64,000 nucleotides of DNA from Aureimonas flava (GTDB lineage Bacteria; Pseudomonadota; Alphaproteobacteria; Rhizobiales; Rhizobiaceae). Positions within the stretch are counted from its first letter, which is position 1. Each line of letters begins with the position of its first letter. Of the stretch, positions 9,210-18,525 are shown piece by piece. The translations under genes and the position numbers were made by a program. The notes under the pieces were generated by a model that saw nothing but the letters and a program-made list of their open reading frames with translations, did not search any database and was not told the origin of the DNA. The stretch spans positions 124,001 through 188,000 of the forward strand of contig NZ_QYRN01000003.1 of assembly GCF_003583935.1 (NCBI RefSeq), given 5' to 3'.

Positions 9210-10541
9210 TCAGACGGCGCGCAACCGCATCCGGCGGTTCACGCGCAGCGCGATCAGCGTGCAGACGGCACCCGACAGCAGATAGATGCCAACCGCCGCG
9301 AGCCCGAAGCGGCTGGTCGCGCCCAGCGCCACGAGCGGCGCGAAGCCGGCGCCGATCAGCCAGGCGAGATCCGTGGTGAGGGCGGAGCCCGTGTAGCGGT
9401 CGCGGCCCGCGAAGTTGGAGGCGACCGCGCCGGCCGACTGACCGTGCGACAGACCGAGAAGCGCGAAACCGATCATGATGAAGGTCGTCTGCCCGGTCGT
9501 GCCGCCGCCCAGCAGGAAGGGCGTGGCGACGCTGAAGGCGGCGATCGCGATGGCGCAGGCGCCCAGATGCGTGCGCCGCCCGACGCGATCGGCGATGGAG
9601 CCCGACAGGAGCACGCAGACCAGGCAGACCGCCGCGCCGACGAGCTGCATCAGAAGGAATTCGCCCGGCGATCGGTCGGAGAAGATGTCGATGTAGGAGA
9701 TCGGGAAGATCGTCACGAGATGAAACAGCGCGAAGCTCGCCAGCGGCACGAAGGCGCCGACCAGCACCGCGTTGCCCTGCTTGGCGACGAGTTCCTTGAC
9801 GCTCACCGGCGTCAGGTCGCGGCTCTCGTAGAGTTCCGCGTATTCCTCCGTGGCGATCAGGCGCAGGCGGGCGAACAGGGCGACGACGTTGATCGTGAAG
9901 GCCACGAAGAACGGGTAGCGCCAGCCCCAGCTCAGGAAGTCCTCCGCCGACAGGTTGAGGTAGAAGAAGGCGAAGAGCGAGCTTGCGATGATGAAGCCGA
10001 TCGGCGTGCCGAGCTGCGGCAGCATCGCGTACCAGGCGCGGTGCTTCTCCGGCGCGTTCAGCGCGAGAAGCGAGGCCAGACCGTCCCAGGCGCCGCCCAG
10101 CGCGAAGCCCTGGCCGAGCCGGAAGACGACCAGGGCGACCACGGCCCAAACGCCGACGGATTCGTAGCTCGGCAGGAAGGCGATGGCCGCCGTGGAGCCG
10201 CCGAGGAGGAACAGCGCGATGGTCAGCTTCACGCCGCGCCCGTGACGGCGGTCGACCTCCATGAACAGGATCGAGCCGAACGGGCGCGCCAGGAAGGCGA
10301 GGCCGAAGACCGCGAAGGCGTAGAGCGTGCCCGTCAGCTTGTCGGCGAACGGGAAGATCAGCGCGGGGAAGACGATCACCGAGGCGATGCCGTAGACGAA
10401 GAAGTCGAAGGCCTCGGACGCGCGCCCGATGATCACGCCGATCGCCAGTTCGCCGGGCGACACGTGTCCGTCGGTCGAGACGAGACGAGCGTCGCGCTCC
10501 ATTTCCGTGGACGATGCCACTGACTGGTCCGGCGTCGACAT
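9210..10541 (-). CDS. MFS transporter, metabolite:H+ symporter (ShiA/ProP-like) family
   Basis: A 443-residue inner-membrane carrier with about twelve hydrophobic segments. It has the MHS-type signatures ASEAFDFFVYG in helix 1, FLARPFGS in the loop 2-3 region, and DRVGRR in the middle loop. Homologues import dicarboxylates, shikimate, proline/betaine or other organic acids with protons; the substrate is not readable. The ATG at 10541 has AGGAG eight bases upstream. It is divergent from the cyo operon, sharing the 174-base region 10542-10715 that contains an inverted repeat. Confidence 0.85.
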   Translation of the reverse strand: MSTPDQSVASSTEMERDARLVSTDGHVSPGELAIGVIIGRASEAFDFFVYGIASVIVFPALIFPFADKLTGTLYAFAVFGLAFLARPFGSILFMEVDRRHGRGVKLTIALFLLGGSTAAIAFLPSYESVGVWAVVALVVFRLGQGFALGGAWDGLASLLALNAPEKHRAWYAMLPQLGTPIGFIIASSLFAFFYLNLSAEDFLSWGWRYPFFVAFTINVVALFARLRLIATEEYAELYESRDLTPVSVKELVAKQGNAVLVGAFVPLASFALFHLVTIFPISYIDIFSDRSPGEFLLMQLVGAAVCLVCVLLSGSIADRVGRRTHLGACAIAIAAFSVATPFLLGGGTTGQTTFIMIGFALLGLSHGQSAGAVASNFAGRDRYTGSALTTDLAWLIGAGFAPLVALGATSRFGLAAVGIYLLSGAVCTLIALRVNRRMRLRAV

Positions 10542-10645
10542 GCCGCAGCTCCTGAGAATTCGGGCGTGATGCCCGCCCGCGAAAAATATGGCGTGCTACG
10601 GTGTCGAATAGGTCGCCCGCGGCATATTCGTCAAACGGAGGGCGG

Positions 10646-10662
10646 TTGGACAAAACGTCCAA
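10646..10662. promoter_or_regulatory. inverted repeat in the MFS/cyo divergent promoter region
   Basis: TTGGAC (10646-10651) and GTCCAA (10657-10662) form a perfect 6-base inverted repeat with a 5-base spacer, 54 bases before the cyoA start. Position and symmetry suggest an operator, but the binding protein is unknown. It does not match the GCGGC-N5-GTCGC RegA consensus or an FNR box. Confidence 0.4.
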
Positions 10663-10715
10663 TCCCCTTTGCGCAGCGCAAAACTTACATCGCGCAACGA
10701 GACACCGGGACTGAG

Positions 10716-11942
10716 ATGGTCGTTTTGCTCCAGAGATCCATGCGCGCCCTCGCCTTGTTGCCGCTCCTGCTCGCGCTGGGCGGGTGCAACATGGTGGTGA
10801 TGAACCCGTCCGGCTTCATCGCCAACCAGCAGGCCAACCTCATCCTGATCTCGACGGGCCTGATGCTGCTCATCATCGTCCCCGTGATCGTGGCGACCTT
10901 CGTGTTCGCCTGGCGCTACCGCGCCGGCAACCCGAACGCGAAATACGACGCCGACTGGCACCACTCGACGCGCCTCGAGGTGCTGATCTGGACCGCGCCG
11001 CTGATGATCATCATCGCGCTGGGCGCGATCACCTGGATCTCGACCCACCTCCTCGATCCCTACCGGCCGCTCGATCGCATCGACGCCGCGCGCGCGGTGA
11101 CCGCCGAGACGCCGCCGATCACCGTGGAGGTCGTGGCGCTCGACTGGAAGTGGATGTTCCTCTACCCCGAGCTCGGCATCGCGACCGTCAACGAGCTGGC
11201 GGCGCCCGTGGACCGGCCGATCAACTTCAAGATCACGTCCAGCGCGATCATGAACACGTTCTACGTCCCCGCGCTGGCCGGCATGATCTACGCCATGCCG
11301 GGCATGGAGACGAAGCTCCACGCCGTGATCAACCAGGCGGGCGTCTACGAGGGTCTTTCGGCCAACTATTCGGGCGCCGGCTTCTCCAACATGCACTTCA
11401 AGTTCCACGGCCTCGCGCCGGCCGACTTCGACGCCTGGGTGGAGAAGGTGCGCGCCGAGGGCCAGCCCCTGGATCGGGCGCTCTACGCCGAGATCGAGAA
11501 GCCCAGCGAAGCGGAGCCCGTGCACTACTACTCGTCCGTCGAGGACGGGCTCTACCAGGCCATCCTCAACATGTGCGTCGCCCCCGGCAAGATGTGCATG
11601 GACGAGATGATGCACATCGACATGCAGGGCGGGGGCGGCCACGACAGCGCGGGCACGCGCGACCGCCTCGTCTACGACGGCCACCGCAACCACGACGGCG
11701 CGGGCCACGGGCCCGAGGGCTACGCCGGGGCGGCGGGCGGCACGGAGGAGCCGGGCGCGACCTTCCCGGCCTCGGGCCGCGAGCCCCGCTCGGAGGAGAC
11801 GCCCGAAGGCGTCGCGCCGCAGGGCGCGCCCGCCGGGCAGGCTCCGGCCGGCGGCGGCCATGAGGGCCACGGGGGCCACGAAGGGCACGGCGATGCTTCC
11901 GGCGGCAGCGTTGCCCCGGACCAGTTGAACCAGACGAACTGA
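10716..11942 (+). CDS. cyoA: quinol oxidase subunit II with His-rich C-terminal extension
   Basis: A 408-residue lipoprotein subunit of a bo3/ba3-type quinol oxidase in the inner membrane. The lipobox ends at Cys24 (LGGC), followed by two membrane helices and a cupredoxin-like periplasmic domain with [10 protein letters not shown] and the segment around [19 protein letters not shown]. The copper ligands of cytochrome c oxidase subunit II are lacking, as expected for a quinol oxidase. Odd feature: the family usually ends near residue 310, but this protein continues with ~100 Gly/His/Glu-rich low-complexity residues (from about 305), ending in repeats like [12 protein letters not shown]. The ATG at 10716 was chosen; a second ATG at 10740 also leaves an intact signal. 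First gene of the cyo operon. Confidence 0.93.
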   Translation: MVVLLQRSMRALALLPLLLALGGCNMVVMNPSGFIANQQANLILISTGLMLLIIVPVIVATFVFAWRYRAGNPNAKYDADWHHSTRLEVLIWTAPLMIIIALGAITWISTHLLDPYRPLDRIDAARAVTAETPPITVEVVALDWKWMFLYPELGIATVNELAAPVDRPINFKITSSAIMNTFYVPALAGMIYAMPGMETKLHAVINQAGVYEGLSANYSGAGFSNMHFKFHGLAPADFDAWVEKVRAEGQPLDRALYAEIEKPSEAEPVHYYSSVEDGLYQAILNMCVAPGKMCMDEMMHIDMQGGGGHDSAGTRDRLVYDGHRNHDGAGHGPEGYAGAAGGTEEPGATFPASGREPRSEETPEGVAPQGAPAGQAPAGGGHEGHGGHEGHGDASGGSVAPDQLNQTN

Positions 11943-11949
11943 ACGAGAC

Positions 11950-11973
11950 GGCCGGGCCCCGAAGGGTCCGGCC
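11950..11973 (+). other. intercistronic stem-loop between cyoA and cyoB
   Basis: A 10-base stem (11950-11959 with 11964-11973, one G-U pair) around a CGAA loop lies 8 bases beyond the cyoA stop. No T run follows, so it is more likely an mRNA-stabilising or processing element than a terminator. Confidence 0.5.
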
Positions 11974-12003
11974 CGACCCAGAGCGAACCAGCGGATCCGA
12001 CCG

Positions 12004-14010
12004 ATGTTCTCCAATGTGGATCTTCAGAAACTGGTGTTCGGGCGCCTGACGCTCGACGCCATCCCCTATCACGATCCGATCCTGATCGTGACCTTCGCCG
12101 TGGTGGCGATCGGCGGCGCCGCCCTGCTCGGCGCCCTGACCTACTACCGGCTCTGGGGCTATCTCTGGAAGGAGTGGTTCACCACCGTCGATCACAAGAA
12201 GATCGGTATCATGTACTGCATCCTGGCAATCGTGATGCTGCTGCGCGGCTTCTCGGACGCCATCCTGATGCGCATCCAGCAGGCCATGGCCTTCGGCGCC
12301 AACGAGGGCTACCTGCCGCCGCACCACTACGACCAGATCTTCACCGCCCACGGCGTGATCATGATCTTCTTCGTGGCGATGCCCTTCATCACCGGCCTGA
12401 TGAACTACGTCGTGCCGCTGCAGATCGGCACGCGCGACGTCGCCTTCCCCTTCCTGAACAACTTCTCGTTCTGGATGACGGTCGGCGGCGCGGTGATGGT
12501 GATGTTCTCGCTGTTCGTCGGCGAGTTCGCACGCACCGGCTGGCTCGCGATGCCGCCGCTGTCCGGCCCCGCCTATTCGCCGGGCGTCGGCGTCGACTAC
12601 TACATCTGGGCACTGCAGATCGCCGGCGTCGGCACGCTCCTGTCGGGCATCAACCTGATCGTGACCATCGTGAAGATGCGCGCGCCGGGCATGACCATGA
12701 TGAAGATGCCCGTCTTCACCTGGACCTCGCTGTGCACCAACGTCCTCATCGTCGCCGCCTTTCCGGTGCTGACGGCGGTGATGACGCTCCTGTCGCTGGA
12801 TCGCTACGTCGGGACGAACTTCTTCTCGAACGACCTCGGCGGCAACCCGATGATGTACGTCAACCTCATCTGGATCTGGGGCCATCCGGAGGTCTACATC
12901 CTGATCCTGCCGGCCTTCGGCATCTTCTCCGAAGTGGTGTCGACCTATTCGTCGAAGCGCCTGTTCGGCTATGCCTCCATGGTCTACGCGACCGTGGTCA
13001 TCACGATCCTGTCCTACCTCGTGTGGCTCCACCACTTCTTCACGATGGGCTCGGGCGCCAGCGTGAACTCGTTCTTCGGCATCACGACGATGATCATCTC
13101 GATCCCGACGGGCGCCAAGATCTTCAACTGGCTGTTCACGATGTATCGCGGGCGCATCCGCTTCGACGTGCCGATGCTCTGGACCATGGGCTTCATGGTC
13201 ACGTTCGTGATCGGCGGCATGACCGGCGTGCTCCTCGCCGTGCCGCCCGCCGACTTCGTGCTCCACAACTCGCTGTTCCTGGTGGCGCACTTCCACAACG
13301 TCATCATCGGCGGCGTGCTGTTCGGGCTCTTCGCCGGCGTGAACTACTGGTTTCCGAAGGCCTTCGGCTTCCGGCTGGACGAGTTCTGGGGCAAGATGAG
13401 CTTCTGGTTCTGGCTCACCGGCTTCTGGTTCGCCTTCGCGCCGCTCTACGTGCTCGGCCTCATGGGCGTGACGCGCCGCGTCAACCACTTCGAGGACCCC
13501 TCGCTGCAGATCTGGTTCCTGATCGCCGCCTTCGGCGCCTTCCTAGTCGCCCTCGGCATCGCCTCGTTCCTGATCCAGATCTACGTGAGCATCAAGAACC
13601 GCGACAAGCTGCGCGACGTGACGGGCGACCCGTGGGGCGGCCGCACGCTGGAATGGGCGACCTCCTCGCCGCCGCCGGCCTACAACTTCGCCTTCACGCC
13701 GATGATCCACGACGGCGACGCGTGGTGGGACATGAAGCGGCGCGGCTACGCCCGTCCGCTCACCGGCTTCCGGCCGATCCACATGCCCAAGAACACGGGC
13801 GCCGGCGTCATCCTGTCGGCCCTGTCGGTGGCCTGCGGCTTCGCGCTGGTCTGGTACATCTGGTGGCTCGCCGCCCTGTCCTTCGCCGGCATCGTGGTCT
13901 ACGCCATCGCGCACAGCTTCAACTACAAGCGCGACTACTACATCCCGGCCGACGAGGTCGCGCGGGCCGAACAGGAGCGCACGCAGCTCCTGGCGACGGC
14001 GAGGGTCTGA
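12004..14010 (+). CDS. cyoB: quinol oxidase subunit I (heme-copper oxidase)
   Basis: A 668-residue, multi-helix catalytic subunit that reduces oxygen to water and pumps protons using electrons from ubiquinol. All key ligands are present: low-spin heme His116 (TAHG), CuB His294 with cross-linked Tyr298 ([12 protein letters not shown]), the His343-His344 pair, and His429/His431 (VAHFHN). The length and the extra helices at both ends match CyoB/QoxB rather than cytochrome c oxidase CtaD. It lies 61 bases after cyoA and 4 bases before cyoC. Whether heme O or heme A occupies the active site cannot be told, but the SURF1 gene downstream hints at heme A. Confidence 0.97.
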   Translation: MFSNVDLQKLVFGRLTLDAIPYHDPILIVTFAVVAIGGAALLGALTYYRLWGYLWKEWFTTVDHKKIGIMYCILAIVMLLRGFSDAILMRIQQAMAFGANEGYLPPHHYDQIFTAHGVIMIFFVAMPFITGLMNYVVPLQIGTRDVAFPFLNNFSFWMTVGGAVMVMFSLFVGEFARTGWLAMPPLSGPAYSPGVGVDYYIWALQIAGVGTLLSGINLIVTIVKMRAPGMTMMKMPVFTWTSLCTNVLIVAAFPVLTAVMTLLSLDRYVGTNFFSNDLGGNPMMYVNLIWIWGHPEVYILILPAFGIFSEVVSTYSSKRLFGYASMVYATVVITILSYLVWLHHFFTMGSGASVNSFFGITTMIISIPTGAKIFNWLFTMYRGRIRFDVPMLWTMGFMVTFVIGGMTGVLLAVPPADFVLHNSLFLVAHFHNVIIGGVLFGLFAGVNYWFPKAFGFRLDEFWGKMSFWFWLTGFWFAFAPLYVLGLMGVTRRVNHFEDPSLQIWFLIAAFGAFLVALGIASFLIQIYVSIKNRDKLRDVTGDPWGGRTLEWATSSPPPAYNFAFTPMIHDGDAWWDMKRRGYARPLTGFRPIHMPKNTGAGVILSALSVACGFALVWYIWWLAALSFAGIVVYAIAHSFNYKRDYYIPADEVARAEQERTQLLATARV

Positions 14011-14014
14011 GACG

Positions 14015-14653
14015 ATGGCGACTGCAAGCGCGATTTCCGCATCGGGCAAGCCCGACGAAGAGCTGAAGTTCTACGTCGCGGAGGAAGAGGGTCACGCCGA
14101 GGGCGGCACGCTGCTCGGGTTCTGGCTCTACCTGATGAGCGACTGCCTGATCTTTGCGGTGCTCTTCGCATGCTTCGGCGTCTACGGGCGCTCCTACGCG
14201 GCCGGTCCGTCCGGGGCCGACCTCTTCGATCTCGACCTCGTGGCGCTCTCCACCGCGCTCCTGCTCGTCTCCTCAATCACCTACGGCATGGCGATGCTGG
14301 CGATGGAGAAGGGAGCCAAGGGCGCGACGCTCGCCTGGCTCGCCGTCACCGGCGTCTTCGGCCTCGGCTTCCTCGGCGCCACGGCCTACGAGTTCCACCA
14401 TCTGATCGAGATCGGCGCCGGGCCGCAGCGGTCGGCCTTCCTGTCGTCCTTCTTCGCGCTGGTCGGAACCCACGCGCTGCACGTCGCCTTCGGCGCGCTG
14501 TGGCTCGTGGTGCTGATGGTCCAGGTGGTCACCCACGGCCTGATGCCGGAGAACAAGCGCCGTCTCCTGTGCCTCTCCATGTTCTGGCACTTCCTGGACG
14601 TCGTCTGGATCGGCGTCTTCTCCTTCGTCTATCTGATGGGGTCGCTGGCATGA
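14015..14653 (+). CDS. cyoC: quinol oxidase subunit III
   Basis: A 212-residue integral membrane subunit with five hydrophobic segments. The N-terminal segment LGFWLYLMSDCLIFAVLF and the VGTHALHVAFGALWL stretch are typical of CyoC. It belongs to the structural core of the quinol oxidase. The start lies 4 bases after the cyoB stop, and the stop overlaps the cyoD start (ATGA), which shows translational coupling. Confidence 0.95.
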   Translation: MATASAISASGKPDEELKFYVAEEEGHAEGGTLLGFWLYLMSDCLIFAVLFACFGVYGRSYAAGPSGADLFDLDLVALSTALLLVSSITYGMAMLAMEKGAKGATLAWLAVTGVFGLGFLGATAYEFHHLIEIGAGPQRSAFLSSFFALVGTHALHVAFGALWLVVLMVQVVTHGLMPENKRRLLCLSMFWHFLDVVWIGVFSFVYLMGSLA

Positions 14654-15036
14654 GCGAGAAGCATCACGGCGCCCAGGTCGAGGTCCTGCACGACCACCAC
14701 GAGGCCGGCCACGGCAGCCTCAAGGGCTATCTTACCGGCTTCGTGCTGTCGGTGATCCTGACGGCCATTCCGTTCTGGCTGGTGATGGGGGGCGCCTTCG
14801 ACAGCTCCCGCGTCACCGCCCTCCTCGTGATGGCCTTCGCCGCCGTGCAGATCGTCGTCCACATGGTCTACTTCCTGCACATGAACACGAAGTCGGAAGG
14901 CGGCTGGAACATGCTCGCCCTGATCTTCACCGTGGTGATCCTCGTGATCACCATCGCGGGTTCGCTGTGGGTCATGTACCACCTGAACACCAACATGATG
15001 CCGGCCATGCAGCACGACATGAGCCAGATGCCGTGA
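14650..15036 (+). CDS. cyoD: quinol oxidase subunit IV
   Basis: A 128-residue small subunit with three membrane helices and the VQIVVHMVYFLHMN segment characteristic of CyoD. The N-terminal cytoplasmic part is His-rich. It stabilises the CuB centre region in the oxidase complex. Its ATG overlaps the cyoC stop, and its own stop overlaps the GTG start of the SURF1 gene. At about 128 residues it is slightly longer than E. coli CyoD. Confidence 0.94.
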   Translation: MSEKHHGAQVEVLHDHHEAGHGSLKGYLTGFVLSVILTAIPFWLVMGGAFDSSRVTALLVMAFAAVQIVVHMVYFLHMNTKSEGGWNMLALIFTVVILVITIAGSLWVMYHLNTNMMPAMQHDMSQMP

Positions 15037-15836
15037 CCCGTTCCCGGCGCCCTGCGCCGGGGCCGGACCGCACGCCGGACGCGGGGCGCCCGCGCGGCCG
15101 CCTGTCGCTGGCTCTTTTCGGCGCGGCTGGGCTTGTCGTGTTCGCCGTGCTGGTCGCGCTGGGGATCTGGCAGGTCCAGCGCCTCCATTGGAAGCTTGAC
15201 CTGATCGCGCGGGTGGAAGCCCGCGTCGCCGCGCCGCCCGCGCCGCCCCCCTCCCCGGCGCAATGGGCGACCTTCGACGGCACGGCGGAGGAGTACCGCC
15301 GGGTGCGCCTCGACGGCCGCTTCCTGAACGACCGCGAGACCTTCGTGCAGGCGCTGACCGACCTCGGCGCCGGCTTCTGGGTCCTCACCCCGCTGGTGAT
15401 GGCGGACGGCTCGACCGTCCTCGTCAATCGCGGCTTCGTGCCGCCGGATCGGCGCGATCCCGCCTCGCGCGCCGAGGGCCAGACGTCGGGTCCCGTCACG
15501 GTCACCGGCCTCCTGCGGCTCGACGAGCCGGGCGGCGGGTTCCTCCGGTCCAACGATCCCGCGAACGACCGCTGGTACTCGCGCGACGTCGCCGCCGTCG
15601 CGGCCGCGCGCGGCCTCGGCCCGGTCGCCCCGTTCTTCGTGGACGAAGCGGCGGGCGAGACGCCGGGCGGCTTTCCCGTGGGCGGGCTCACGGTCGTCTC
15701 GTTCCGCAACCACCACCTCGTCTACGCCCTCACCTGGTTCTCGCTGGCGGCGATGCTCGCCGGGGCCGGGGCATGGATCGCGCGCGACGAGCGCCGCCGA
15801 CGCGCCGCGCCGCGGGCCGGGCGGAAGGCGCGATGA
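15033..15836 (+). CDS. SURF1-family oxidase assembly protein
   Basis: A 267-residue membrane protein with one helix near residues 25-45 and another near 230-250, enclosing a periplasmic domain, the usual SURF1 topology. Signatures include ALGIWQVQRLHWKLDLI, the VLVNRGFVP segment and FRNHHLVYALTWF near the end. SURF1 proteins help deliver heme a to subunit I of heme-copper oxidases. A SURF1 paralogue in a quinol oxidase operon is known from Paracoccus, where it serves a ba3 oxidase, so this oxidase may likewise contain heme A. The GTG start overlaps the cyoD stop. Confidence 0.88.
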   Translation: MTRSRRPAPGPDRTPDAGRPRGRLSLALFGAAGLVVFAVLVALGIWQVQRLHWKLDLIARVEARVAAPPAPPPSPAQWATFDGTAEEYRRVRLDGRFLNDRETFVQALTDLGAGFWVLTPLVMADGSTVLVNRGFVPPDRRDPASRAEGQTSGPVTVTGLLRLDEPGGGFLRSNDPANDRWYSRDVAAVAAARGLGPVAPFFVDEAAGETPGGFPVGGLTVVSFRNHHLVYALTWFSLAAMLAGAGAWIARDERRRRAAPRAGRKAR

Positions 15837-17191
15837 ACGCGCCCCGCGATCCCGCCGAGCCCATGCAGCCGAGGACGCGGCTGGCGCGCATGCGCGCGCG
15901 CCTCGCCCACGGCGTGCCGCCCGAAGACCCCGCGGGCCGCAAGAACTTCCTGCTGCTGATCCAGCTCCGCTGGCTCGCGGCGGCCGGCCAGGTGGCCAGC
16001 ATCGCGATCGTCTCGCTGTTTCTCGGCATCACCCTTCCCGTCGTCCCGATGGTCGGTGTGATCCTCGCGCTGGTGCTGCTCAACATCGCCAGCCACCTTC
16101 GCCTTCGCCTGCGCTTCGGCGTCAGCAATCTCGAGCTCTTCGCCGCCCTCCTGTTCGATGTCGCCGGCCTCACGGCGCAGCTCTATCTCAGCGGCGGTGC
16201 CACCAACCCCTTCACCTCGCTCTACCTTCTCCAGGTCACGCTCGGCGCGGTGCTTCTCAAGCCCTGGTCGTCGGTCGCGCTGGTGCTGCTCACCGTGATG
16301 TGCTTCGCGGAGCTGACGACCGCCTATCGCCCGCTCGCCTTCGTGGAGCAGGAAGGGCTCGGCCTGATGAGCCTCCACATCGTCGGCATGCTGGTGTGCT
16401 TCGCGCTGAACGCCGCGCTGCTCGTGGTCTTCGTCACCCGGATCAGCCACAACATCCGCGAGCGCGACACGCGCCTCGCCGACCTTCGACAACAGGCGGC
16501 GGAGGAGGACCACATCGTGCGCATGGGACTTCTGGCGTCGGGCGCGGCGCACGAGCTGGGCACGCCACTCTCCACCCTCTCGATCATCCTCGGCGACTGG
16601 CGCCGCATGCCGGCCCTGACCGCCAATCCCGAACTGACCGACGAGATCGAGGCGATGGAAGCCGAGGTCCGGCGCTGCAAGTCCATCGTCACGCATATCC
16701 TGATGTCGGCGGGCGAGGCGCGCGGCCTGGAGGCCGGGATGACCACGATGCACCGATTCCTGGACGGGCTGGCGGCCGACTGGCACGCGACGCGGCCGGG
16801 CGCGGGCCTGCGCTACGAGAACAGCTTCGACCGCGACATGCCGATCGTCTCGGAATCAACGCTGCGACAGGTCGTGTTCAACGTGCTCGACAACGCGTAC
16901 GAGGTTTCGCCCGACCGGCTCCTGCTCCACGCCGCTCGCGTCGGCGACAAGCTGCGCCTGCGCATCGAGGATCGCGGGCCGGGCTTCGATCCGGCGATCC
17001 TCGGCGCGCTCGGCCGCCCCTACCAGTCCACCAAGGGCCGGCTCGGCGGCGGGCTGGGCCTGTTCCTCGTGTTCAACGTGGTGCGCAAGCTCGGCGGCAA
17101 CGTGCGGGCCGAGAACCTGCCCGGCGGCGGCGCGGCGGTGGAGCTGACCCTGCCGCTGGATGCCCTGTCGATCGAGGAGGAGGGACGATGA
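15833..17191 (+). CDS. regB: redox sensor histidine kinase, RegB/PrrB/ActS type
   Basis: A 452-residue membrane sensor kinase with six hydrophobic segments. The quinone-binding signature GGATNPF is at residues 121-127, the phospho-accepting histidine is His240 in AAHELGTPLS, and the redox-active cysteine position is Cys282 in RRCKSIVTHIL. The ATP-binding part contains NVLDNAYE and the glycine boxes GPGFD and GGGLGLFL. In the RegB family, oxidation of the ubiquinone pool and of this cysteine lowers kinase activity. The ATG overlaps the SURF1 stop (ATGA), so the sensor is translated as part of the quinol oxidase operon. Confidence 0.92.
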   Translation: MNAPRDPAEPMQPRTRLARMRARLAHGVPPEDPAGRKNFLLLIQLRWLAAAGQVASIAIVSLFLGITLPVVPMVGVILALVLLNIASHLRLRLRFGVSNLELFAALLFDVAGLTAQLYLSGGATNPFTSLYLLQVTLGAVLLKPWSSVALVLLTVMCFAELTTAYRPLAFVEQEGLGLMSLHIVGMLVCFALNAALLVVFVTRISHNIRERDTRLADLRQQAAEEDHIVRMGLLASGAAHELGTPLSTLSIILGDWRRMPALTANPELTDEIEAMEAEVRRCKSIVTHILMSAGEARGLEAGMTTMHRFLDGLAADWHATRPGAGLRYENSFDRDMPIVSESTLRQVVFNVLDNAYEVSPDRLLLHAARVGDKLRLRIEDRGPGFDPAILGALGRPYQSTKGRLGGGLGLFLVFNVVRKLGGNVRAENLPGGGAAVELTLPLDALSIEEEGR

Positions 17192-17718
17192 GCGAGCGCC
17201 TTCTGGTGGTGGTGGACGACGACGAGGCCTTCGCCAAGACGCTCAAACGCTCGTTCGAGCGGCGCGGCTACGAGGTGGTGGTGGCGCCCGACGCGGAGAC
17301 GCTGCGCACCCTTCTGGACGAGCGCACGCCGGGCTTCGCGGTGGTCGACCTGAAGCTTGCCGGCACGTCGGGCCTCGCATGCGTGGAGATGCTGCACGAG
17401 CACGACCCGGACGTGCTGATCGTGGTCCTGACGGGCTTTGCCAGCATCGCGACGGCCGTGGAGGCGATCAAGCTCGGCGCGTGCCACTATCTCGCCAAGC
17501 CGGCGAACACCGACGACATCGAAGCCGCGTTCGCACGCGGCGCGGGCGACGCCAACGTGCCGCTGACCAGCCGGCCGACCTCCATCAAGACGCTCGAATG
17601 GGAACGCATCCACGAGGTCCTGGTGGAAACCGACTTCAACATCTCCGAGGCCGCACGCCGTCTCGGCATGCATCGCCGGACCCTGGCGCGCAAGCTCGAG
17701 AAGCGGCCGATCAAGTGA
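17188..17718 (+). CDS. regA: redox response regulator, RegA/PrrA/ActR type
   Basis: A 176-residue response regulator with a receiver domain (acidic pocket Asp10-Asp12, phospho-acceptor Asp54, conserved lysine in YLAKPANT near 104). A short linker leads to a Fis-type helix-turn-helix at 151-170 (NISEAARRLGMHRRTLARKL), the typical RegA DNA-binding domain. It is the cognate partner of the kinase directly upstream; their stop and start overlap. RegA proteins control respiratory oxidases, carbon and nitrogen fixation genes in alphaproteobacteria, so autoregulation of this operon is plausible. Confidence 0.93.
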   Translation: MSERLLVVVDDDEAFAKTLKRSFERRGYEVVVAPDAETLRTLLDERTPGFAVVDLKLAGTSGLACVEMLHEHDPDVLIVVLTGFASIATAVEAIKLGACHYLAKPANTDDIEAAFARGAGDANVPLTSRPTSIKTLEWERIHEVLVETDFNISEAARRLGMHRRTLARKLEKRPIK

Positions 17719-17723
17719 CGCGC

Positions 17724-17751
17724 GGCGCCGTGCGGGTTATGCACCGGCGCC
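17724..17751 (+). terminator. probable terminator of the cyo-surf1-regBA operon
   Basis: A GC-rich imperfect stem (17724-17733 with 17741-17751, one bulge) and a 7-base loop starts 5 bases after the regA stop. No poly-T tail is present, so the call rests on position and stem strength. Confidence 0.45.
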
Positions 17752-17797
17752 GGGCGCCGAAGACCGGCGCGAAAGGCTCACACGAGGACGCCCGACG

Positions 17798-18502
17798 ATG
17801 ACGCGAGAAACCCGAGCCGAGATGCCCGCCGGGATCGAGGCGCTGCTGTTCGACCTCGACGGAACGCTGGTCCACACGGACCCCTTGCATTTCCTGGCGA
17901 TGCGCGGGCTTCTGGAAGCGGAAGGCGTGGCGATCGACGACGCGACCTTCCAGGCCCATGTCTCCGGCCAGCCCAACGAGGCGATCGGGCGGCACTTCTT
18001 TCCCGAGCGCGGCCCGGCCGAGCATCGCGCCTTCATCGAACGCAAGGAGGCCCGCTTCCGCGAGCTCGCCGGGGCGCTGGTGCCTCTGGCCGGCGTCGTC
18101 GCCTTCATCGACCGCGCACGGGCGGAAGGCCTGCGCGTCGCCCTCGTGACCAACGCACCGCGCGCCAACGTCTCGCACATGCTGGAGGCGATCGGCCTCG
18201 CGGATCGGTTCGAGACGGTGATCTACGGCGACGAGCTGGCGCGCGGCAAACCGGACCCCCTGCCCTATCGGCTGGCGCTGGAGGCCTTCGGGCTCGCGCC
18301 CGATCGGGCGGTCGCCTTCGAGGACTCGCCGCCCGGCCTCGCGGCGGCCAAGGGCGCCGGCCTCTTCTGCGTCGGCATCGCCACCAGCCGTTCGCCCGAG
18401 GCCCTGAGGGCGGCGGGCGCCGACCTCGCGGTCGCGGACTTCGAGGACGCCTCGCTCCGGGCGCTCCCAATGGTGCGTCCGGAACGTCGCCGGCCGGACT
18501 GA
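17798..18502 (+). CDS. HAD-superfamily phosphatase, beta-phosphoglucomutase-like
   Basis: A 234-residue cytoplasmic hydrolase. Motif I FDLDGTLVHTDP (nucleophile Asp near residue 19), motif II VTNAPR near residue 113, motif III lysine in GKPDPLPY and motif IV FEDSPPG are all present. A helical cap sits between motifs I and II, as in phosphoglycolate phosphatase and beta-phosphoglucomutase. The substrate is probably a small sugar phosphate. It lies next to the divergent aldolase/kinase locus, converging on the aldolase gene with a 23-base gap, so a link with that sugar pathway is possible but unproven. Confidence 0.85.
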   Translation: MTRETRAEMPAGIEALLFDLDGTLVHTDPLHFLAMRGLLEAEGVAIDDATFQAHVSGQPNEAIGRHFFPERGPAEHRAFIERKEARFRELAGALVPLAGVVAFIDRARAEGLRVALVTNAPRANVSHMLEAIGLADRFETVIYGDELARGKPDPLPYRLALEAFGLAPDRAVAFEDSPPGLAAAKGAGLFCVGIATSRSPEALRAAGADLAVADFEDASLRALPMVRPERRRPD

Positions 18503-18525
18503 GCCGGCCAACGAACGGCTAACCG

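Noticed and set aside
10542-10715. RegA or FNR binding site before cyoA
   Set aside because: Neither GCGGC-N5-GTCGC nor TTGAT-N4-ATCAA occurs; only an unrelated inverted repeat was found.
11566-13488. A 640-codon minus-strand frame opposite cyoA/cyoB
   Set aside because: It mirrors a highly conserved oxidase gene and has a low-complexity His/Asp/Glu/Arg composition.
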